NCBI GenBank assembly: GCA_030639495.1
Contig: DAOWCP010000021.1
Location: forward strand, 1 to 28,952
Direction of reading: 5' to 3'
Length of the DNA: 28,952 bases
From: JAGLTN01 sp023135255
GTDB taxonomy: Bacteria > Planctomycetota > Phycisphaerae > Sedimentisphaerales > Anaerobacaceae
The position numbers and the translations under genes are program-made. The notes beneath the pieces were generated by a model. The model worked only from the letters and a program-made list of their open reading frames with translations, made no database searches and was not told the DNA's origin. This document shows, in pieces, positions 24,756 through 28,952 of the stretch (its first letter is position 1; the number at the start of each line of letters is the position of its first letter).

Positions 24756-26171
24756 TTACATGCGAAACATTAGTCGGCAAATATTTTTCAACCATTTCGA
24801 CTTCATTTTTTTCATCATCCATGTTTCTGCAACTCGCTTTGTTAAAAAACCCATAGTCGGAAAAGAATGCTGCAGCATCAGAATATTATAAATTTTCAGC
24901 TTTTTCTGTATTGCCAAAGACCACTGATTTATCATTTCTCCGGAACCTTCGCCTACGATGTAAACGCCATAGATCTTACCAGTTGGGCTGATGAAAGCTT
25001 TAATGAAACCGATGTCTACGGATTCGGCGATTGCTGCGCCGTAGTCCTGGTAATCTACTTTTATCACTTCATAACGTATATTTTTTGCGTCAAGCTCAGA
25101 TTGGGACATCCCTGAGCGAGATATTTGAGGCTCGGTGAAGACTGTCCAGGGAACTACATATTTTTTAAAATTCTTCTTAAAAAGCCCAGGTGACATGCTG
25201 TTCATTAAGGCAATCATACCCTGGTGCATCGCAGCGTGAGAGAATAACGCATAACCATTGCAATCGCCGGCAGCATAAATATGCCTGACAGAACTCTGGA
25301 GAAATTTGTTTACCTTGATCATTCCTTTTTCATTAATTTGGACACCTGCATTTTCCAACTTTAGATTTTCGTAGTTGTGATTTCGACCTGCCGCTACCAG
25401 CAATTTTTCTGCGATAACTTTGTGACCTTTATCAGTTTGCATTATTACTTGCTGATCTTCTTTTGCAAAGCTGCTCGGCTTTTGCTGACGTAAAATAGTA
25501 ATGCCCTGTTCGTCGAAAACAGATTCGAGTATGTCGGTAGCCTGGGTATCTTCACGCCACATCAGGCGCGGGCCTCTGATAATAATGGTTATCTTTGTGC
25601 CGAGCCTGCTGAAAGCTTGTGCCATTTCACATGCGATCGCCCCACCGCCAAGGACTATCATGCTTTTTGGTATCTTATCCAGCGAAAATATTGTTTCATT
25701 GGTTAGAAGATCAACCGTCTCTATGCCTGGAAATTCCGGCACAGCCGGGCTCGTTCCGGTGCAGATAAAAATCCTCTTAGCGGAATATTTTTTATCCGCA
25801 ACTGCGACAGTATGCGAGTCGGAGAAACTTGCCTGGCCTTGCTGGTATATCATGTCAACCTTGTCAAACATCTTCATCGTTTTTTTCTCACGAATGAAGT
25901 CAAGGTCGCTGGCAATATGACCAAAAGGACTTTTGATATCTAAAGACCGACTTTCAACGAGTCCCATTTTGACCAGCTTATCAAATGAGCTTCGATATTT
26001 GCCTATTCTCAGCAGAGCTTTACTGGGGATGCATCCGACGTTCATGCATTCACCGCCTACCTTATGCTTTTCAACAGCACAGACTTTGAGCCCCATCTCA
26101 GCAGCCATTATTGAAACTGCCATTCCCGCCGGCCCCAGCCCTATTACGATAAGATCGTAATCATATTTCAT
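24756..26171 (-). CDS. FAD-dependent pyridine nucleotide-disulfide oxidoreductase (lipoamide dehydrogenase/MerA-like)
   Basis: 471 residues with an FAD motif IVIGLGPAGMA, the redox disulfide GGECMNVGCIPSKALL, and an NAD(P) domain with GGGAIACEMAQAF followed by IIIRGPRLMWREDT. The GxGxxA form and following arginines resemble NADPH-using relatives such as glutathione and mercuric reductases. The C-terminal dimer motif, HAHPTLSE in lipoamide dehydrogenase, here reads HSFPTMGF, so the catalytic His-Glu pair is absent. No 2-oxo acid dehydrogenase genes are near, so true lipoamide dehydrogenase is unlikely. The tail has a basic amphipathic end (KKMKSKWLKNICRL). AGGGG lies 6 bases before the ATG. 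Its electron acceptor is unknown; a component of the neighbouring redox system is possible. Confidence 0.87.
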   Translation of the reverse strand: MKYDYDLIVIGLGPAGMAVSIMAAEMGLKVCAVEKHKVGGECMNVGCIPSKALLRIGKYRSSFDKLVKMGLVESRSLDIKSPFGHIASDLDFIREKKTMKMFDKVDMIYQQGQASFSDSHTVAVADKKYSAKRIFICTGTSPAVPEFPGIETVDLLTNETIFSLDKIPKSMIVLGGGAIACEMAQAFSRLGTKITIIIRGPRLMWREDTQATDILESVFDEQGITILRQQKPSSFAKEDQQVIMQTDKGHKVIAEKLLVAAGRNHNYENLKLENAGVQINEKGMIKVNKFLQSSVRHIYAAGDCNGYALFSHAAMHQGMIALMNSMSPGLFKKNFKKYVVPWTVFTEPQISRSGMSQSELDAKNIRYEVIKVDYQDYGAAIAESVDIGFIKAFISPTGKIYGVYIVGEGSGEMINQWSLAIQKKLKIYNILMLQHSFPTMGFLTKRVAETWMMKKMKSKWLKNICRLMFRM

Positions 26172-26227
26172 CGAGCACCCCTGTGAAGCAAAATACGAAA
26201 ATCAGATTGCAATAATAGAGGATTTGC

Positions 26228-26392
26228 TTAATCTTCTGTAGGCTCAAATTCATCCTTGCCTACGCCGCAATCCGGACATGTCCAGTCATCAGGTAGGTCT
26301 TCAAAAGCAGTTCCCGGCTCAATATCATTTTCCACGTCACCGGCAGCAGGGTCATATATATATCCGCACGTCAGGCATTTATATTTTCCCAT
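26228..26392 (-). CDS. Rubredoxin
   Basis: 54-residue one-electron carrier protein, below common ORF size cutoffs. The iron-binding cysteines are in YKCLTCGYIYD and WTCPDCGVGKDEF, the two CxxCG knuckles that hold one Fe; also visible is EPGTAFEDLPDDW. AGGAG lies 6 bases before the ATG, and the gene begins 20 bases downstream of the flavin reductase stop. It probably passes electrons from that reductase to FprA or to the superoxide reductase. Cytoplasmic. Confidence 0.95.
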   Translation of the reverse strand: MGKYKCLTCGYIYDPAAGDVENDIEPGTAFEDLPDDWTCPDCGVGKDEFEPTED

Positions 26393-26412
26393 TTTTTCTC
26401 CTATGTTTTTTC

Positions 26413-26931
26413 TTATTCCTTAGTTTCATGATACGTGGCAGCACTCTTAGGTGTCCTGCCATGTTTGACATCGCGATAATAATTATATGTCATCGGGTAT
26501 TTGTCATCGCACAGGCACTGACAAGCAACTATCTTGGCGATGAAAATCGTATGCGTCTCCACGTCAACAGAATCTGTCACTTCGGCCTCTATAAAACCAA
26601 CTACAGAATCGGTTACAACAGGACAACCGGTTTCGCCGAGCCTGTGCTGGACGTCTTGGAATTTATTGAAGTCTCTGCCGCTTCTAAAACCGAATTTACC
26701 CATCAGCAAAGTCGGAGCTTCTTCAGCAAGAATCGAAACAGCGAAAACTCCGCTGTCTTTGATATAATCCCAGGTAAGGTTTCCGCGGTTAACGCTTATA
26801 GCGACCATTGGTGGCTCAGGTGTAACCTGGAAAACTGTGTTGACTATACAACCGTTGACCTTGTCTTCGCTTTTAGAGCTGACAATGCACATTCCATAGC
26901 TGAGGTTAAACAATGAATCTAAATCAAGCAT
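26413..26931 (-). CDS. Flavin reductase-like FMN-binding protein (Hrb N-terminal-type, flavoredoxin family)
   Basis: 172-residue flavin-reductase-like domain, which binds FMN and takes electrons from NAD(P)H. Family motifs: GMCIVSS, NGCIVNTVFQVTPEPPMVAI, NLTWDYIKDSGVFAVSIL, GETGCPVV, and the late HTIFIAKIV with MTYNYYRDVKHGRTPK. The same domain forms the N-terminal part of high-molecular-weight rubredoxin (Hrb), the NADH:FprA electron donor of Moorella; here the rubredoxin part is the next gene. Length normal for the single domain. It lies 20 bases after the ferritin-like gene. Cytoplasmic. A generic flavin reductase is the alternative. Confidence 0.9.
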   Translation of the reverse strand: MLDLDSLFNLSYGMCIVSSKSEDKVNGCIVNTVFQVTPEPPMVAISVNRGNLTWDYIKDSGVFAVSILAEEAPTLLMGKFGFRSGRDFNKFQDVQHRLGETGCPVVTDSVVGFIEAEVTDSVDVETHTIFIAKIVACQCLCDDKYPMTYNYYRDVKHGRTPKSAATYHETKE

Positions 26932-26951
26932 TTTCCATCCTGTCTTTATAG

Positions 26952-27443
26952 TTAAGCAAGTTCCTGGAGTTTTTCGTTTAATAAGTTGATGTGGCTTATC
27001 TCTTCATCAATAATTGCCTTAACCTTGTCCTTGCCCTCTTTTGATTTAATGAATCCTCTCATGTTCATGTAAAAGACTACAGAATCTTTCTCGCTGTTCA
27101 ATGCGATGTTAAGTATTTCTTTGATGGACTCATTGCCGGTAAGCTCCTGGGTTGGGCTTTTCTTACCCTCACAGCCGTGCGAATCTGCCATCATCCGCAA
27201 ATACATAGCTGCCTGGTTATCGGGATCATAAACCGTAGGCTCTTTGTCGTCTGCGGAAAGTTCTTTTCTCATGGTGGCAAAAGTCATCTCATGGCTGTCT
27301 TCCATGGCAGCAAGACCAAGCAGCATTGTCTTAGTTTCATCATCAGATGTGTTTTCCGCAGCTTTTCTGTAAAACTTCGCGCCGTTTCTCTCAATCTCTT
27401 CTGCCATTTCAAATATTTCATCTACATTAAAACGGATGTTCAT
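26952..27443 (-). CDS. Ferritin/rubrerythrin-like di-iron protein
   Basis: 163 residues forming a four-helix bundle with Glu and His di-iron ligands: AEEIERNGAKFYRKAAE, AAMEDSHEMTFATM, LNSEKDSVVFYMNM and IIDEEISHINLL. It resembles the rubrerythrin di-iron domain but lacks the C-terminal rubredoxin domain, so it would need a separate donor such as the rubredoxin two genes downstream. Likely role: peroxide reduction or iron handling under O2 exposure. AAAGGG within the last codons of the desulfoferrodoxin gene serves as ribosome-binding site; the two genes are 3 bases apart. Cytoplasmic. Confidence 0.9.
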   Translation of the reverse strand: MNIRFNVDEIFEMAEEIERNGAKFYRKAAENTSDDETKTMLLGLAAMEDSHEMTFATMRKELSADDKEPTVYDPDNQAAMYLRMMADSHGCEGKKSPTQELTGNESIKEILNIALNSEKDSVVFYMNMRGFIKSKEGKDKVKAIIDEEISHINLLNEKLQELA

Positions 27444-27446
27444 TTT

Positions 27447-27821
27447 CTACCCTTTCCACAATCCATGAATATTGCAATATTCCCGAGCCGACGGTGATTC
27501 CGCATTAATTTTAAATGTCGCTTCAGGCTTACCACCTGGTTCAAGGAACTGCCTGTAGGCTTTACCATCTGCAAGCAGCTCTATCCACTCGATGTAATGT
27601 TTTTCTTCCATCGGATGCAGTGTACTGCCAACAGTTACTTTATATCCGCTGTCAACTTTCTCTATCACGGGGACATGTTTTTCTGTTGCTGAATCAGCAG
27701 TGCTTTCTGCCATAAGTTTCATAGGCTGACCACAGCAGACCAGTTCACCATCGCCGCCATGAAGAACCTCAACAATATTTCCACACGCCATACATTTATA
27801 AACTTCAAGTTTCTTTGCCAT
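27447..27821 (-). CDS. dfx: Desulfoferrodoxin (superoxide reductase, two-iron type)
   Basis: Reduces superoxide to hydrogen peroxide without making O2, a typical anaerobe defence. The N-terminal desulforedoxin domain has C10, C13, C29 and C30 (YKCMACGN and VCCGQP), holding the rubredoxin-like iron. The catalytic domain has E47, K48 and H49 in EKHVPVIE, H69 and H75 in HPMEEKHYIEWI, and C116 and H119 in CNIHGLWKG, giving the complete His4-Cys iron site and the E-K pair that helps superoxide binding. 124 residues, normal. A strong AAAGGGG precedes the ATG. It is 26 bases after the FprA stop, in one operon. Cytoplasmic. Confidence 0.97.
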   Translation of the reverse strand: MAKKLEVYKCMACGNIVEVLHGGDGELVCCGQPMKLMAESTADSATEKHVPVIEKVDSGYKVTVGSTLHPMEEKHYIEWIELLADGKAYRQFLEPGGKPEATFKINAESPSAREYCNIHGLWKG

Positions 27822-27847
27822 AATTATTTCCCCTTTAATAACAAGTT

Positions 27848-28952
27848 TTAATCTGTAATTCCAATTTCTTTATGCTTCTGTAAAATATCATCTGCAAGTT
27901 TTTCCAAAGCTAAATAATCATTTTCTTTAGGCTCACCTTTTGCCATAACAGTATCCAGTATCTGGCCTTTGAAATTTGTCAACATAGCGGCAATCATCTC
28001 AACTGTTTTGCCTGCCCAGCCGTAAGAGCCTATCACTGAAGCAAATTTAAATTTAGGTCTTAATGCATTGGCTAAAAATGCGGCATAGGCAGCGGCAGGA
28101 TGGGGGCCCGTCAGAACCGTTGAAGTGCCTATAACTATAGTAGCACAATCAACCAGGGTAATTGCCAGTTTGCCGATATCGACAGTTGAAAGCTCAAACT
28201 GCTTTACTTCAATTCCTCTTTCGATAAGAGCATCTACTAAATATGTCACCATCTTTGCGGTGCTGCCGTGCATCGATACATAAGGAATGACAACAATATT
28301 TTCTACCTTGTCAGATGCCCATTCCTTATAAGCTTCGATAATAAAACCAGGCTCATCATATACGGGACCATGGCTCGGTGCTATTATCTCAATGTCCAGG
28401 TCCTTTATTTTTTCAATGTTTTTGTTTATCTGCGATCTGAAAGGTGCCATTATTTCAGCGTAATACCTTTTTGCCGGTTCGTATATTTCAGCGTTGTCTT
28501 TTACAAACAGATCGCTGGTCGCAAAATGTGAGCCGAAGAAATCACACGAGAATAAGATTTTATCTTCAGATAGATATGTGGAAAACGTTTCAGGCCAATG
28601 CACCCAGGGCGTATAGACAAACTGCAAAGTTTTGTCACCTAATGACAAAGTGCTGCCGTCTTCGATCGTCTGAAATTTATCGTCTTCAATACTAAGCATA
28701 TCCATGAGAGTCGCTTTGCATTTCGGATTTGTCACTATCTTCGCATCCGGATACAGCATAAGCATATCAGGCAGTGAACCGGAATGATCCTGTTCGCCGT
28801 GATGAGCGATTATGTAGTCGATCTTAGTAACGCCTGCCTTTATAAGATTATCTATTAATACTTCGGTTTTAGTTGGATCAACGGTATCGAGCAATGCGGT
28901 TTTTTCGCTGCCTTTAACCAGATATGAATTGTAGCTTGTCCCATCGGGTAAA
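27848..28952 (-). CDS. FprA-type A flavoprotein (O2/NO reductase), 5' partial
   Basis: Flavodiiron protein that reduces O2 to water or NO to N2O in the cytoplasm. The N-terminal metallo-beta-lactamase-like domain binds the di-iron site: HHGEQDHSGSLP, the His of WVHWPETF, the Asp of CDFFGSHF and the His of PSHGPVY. The C-terminal flavodoxin domain binds FMN, with VSMHGSTAKMV, GTSTVLTGPHP and GSYGWAGKTVEM. The frame is open to the window edge through LPDGTSYNSYLV, so only about 40-50 N-terminal residues are missing. The TTG at 28894 is an internal Leu codon in conserved sequence, not a start. First visible gene of the defence operon. Confidence 0.95.
   Translation of the reverse strand, partial: LPDGTSYNSYLVKGSEKTALLDTVDPTKTEVLIDNLIKAGVTKIDYIIAHHGEQDHSGSLPDMLMLYPDAKIVTNPKCKATLMDMLSIEDDKFQTIEDGSTLSLGDKTLQFVYTPWVHWPETFSTYLSEDKILFSCDFFGSHFATSDLFVKDNAEIYEPAKRYYAEIMAPFRSQINKNIEKIKDLDIEIIAPSHGPVYDEPGFIIEAYKEWASDKVENIVVIPYVSMHGSTAKMVTYLVDALIERGIEVKQFELSTVDIGKLAITLVDCATIVIGTSTVLTGPHPAAAYAAFLANALRPKFKFASVIGSYGWAGKTVEMIAAMLTNFKGQILDTVMAKGEPKENDYLALEKLADDILQKHKEIGITD

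Noticed and set aside
28892..28894. TTG start codon for FprA
   Set aside because: Upstream in-frame residues up to the window edge match conserved FprA N-terminal sequence, so the gene is simply truncated by the window.

Overview
The window looks like part of an anaerobic or microaerophilic Planctomycetota genome, probably Phycisphaerae-like. I infer this from three things: a secreted protein with three DUF1080 domains, a secreted GH116 enzyme carrying a levanase-type module, and a dense set of strict-anaerobe oxygen and nitric oxide defence proteins (FprA, desulfoferrodoxin, rubrerythrin-like ferritin, rubredoxin, Hcp). Lineage is inference; no rRNA or tRNA gene was seen. Nearly every gene lies on the minus strand; the only plus-strand gene is the alpha-mannosidase at the left edge.

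Layout. (A) 1-4812, glycan breakdown: a GH38 alpha-mannosidase truncated at its 5' end converges on a secreted three-domain DUF1080 protein. (B) 4941-8406, an AT-rich two-gene unit: a small DUF4062/TIR-like protein followed by a 954-residue all-helical protein with no visible P-loop. This is the best candidate for an undescribed, possibly anti-phage, system. (C) 8407-8969, a gene-free stretch with A-tracts repeated every ~10 bp (probably curved DNA). (D) 8970-15489, a sugar-uptake operon transcribed right to left: ATPase, permease, secreted GH116 glycosidase, substrate-binding lipoprotein, with a near-consensus promoter. (E) 15636-18929, a nitrosative-stress operon: Rrf2 regulator, cupin, hybrid-cluster protein Hcp, Fe-S partner. 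The Rrf2 gene carries an in-frame 36-bp minisatellite. (F) 18957-19246, an intergenic region with a candidate promoter/operator and a 6.6-copy 20-bp tandem repeat. (G) 19247-28952, a long same-strand run: FprA (truncated at the window edge), desulfoferrodoxin, ferritin-like protein, flavin reductase, rubredoxin (too short for a usual ORF cutoff), a disulfide-oxidoreductase-like flavoprotein, glucose-6-phosphate dehydrogenase, a COQ7-like di-iron protein, a cysteine-rich lipoprotein, a DUF255 thioredoxin-domain protein and a TIGR02757 protein.

How they work together. In (G), flavin reductase and rubredoxin together have the composition of the fused Hrb protein that feeds electrons to FprA, which reduces O2 or NO to harmless products. 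Desulfoferrodoxin removes superoxide and the ferritin/rubrerythrin-like protein peroxide or iron. Glucose-6-phosphate dehydrogenase could supply the NADPH. Operon (E) deals with NO or hydroxylamine through Hcp under an Fe-S Rrf2 sensor. Regions A and D break down and import sugars released from complex glycans.
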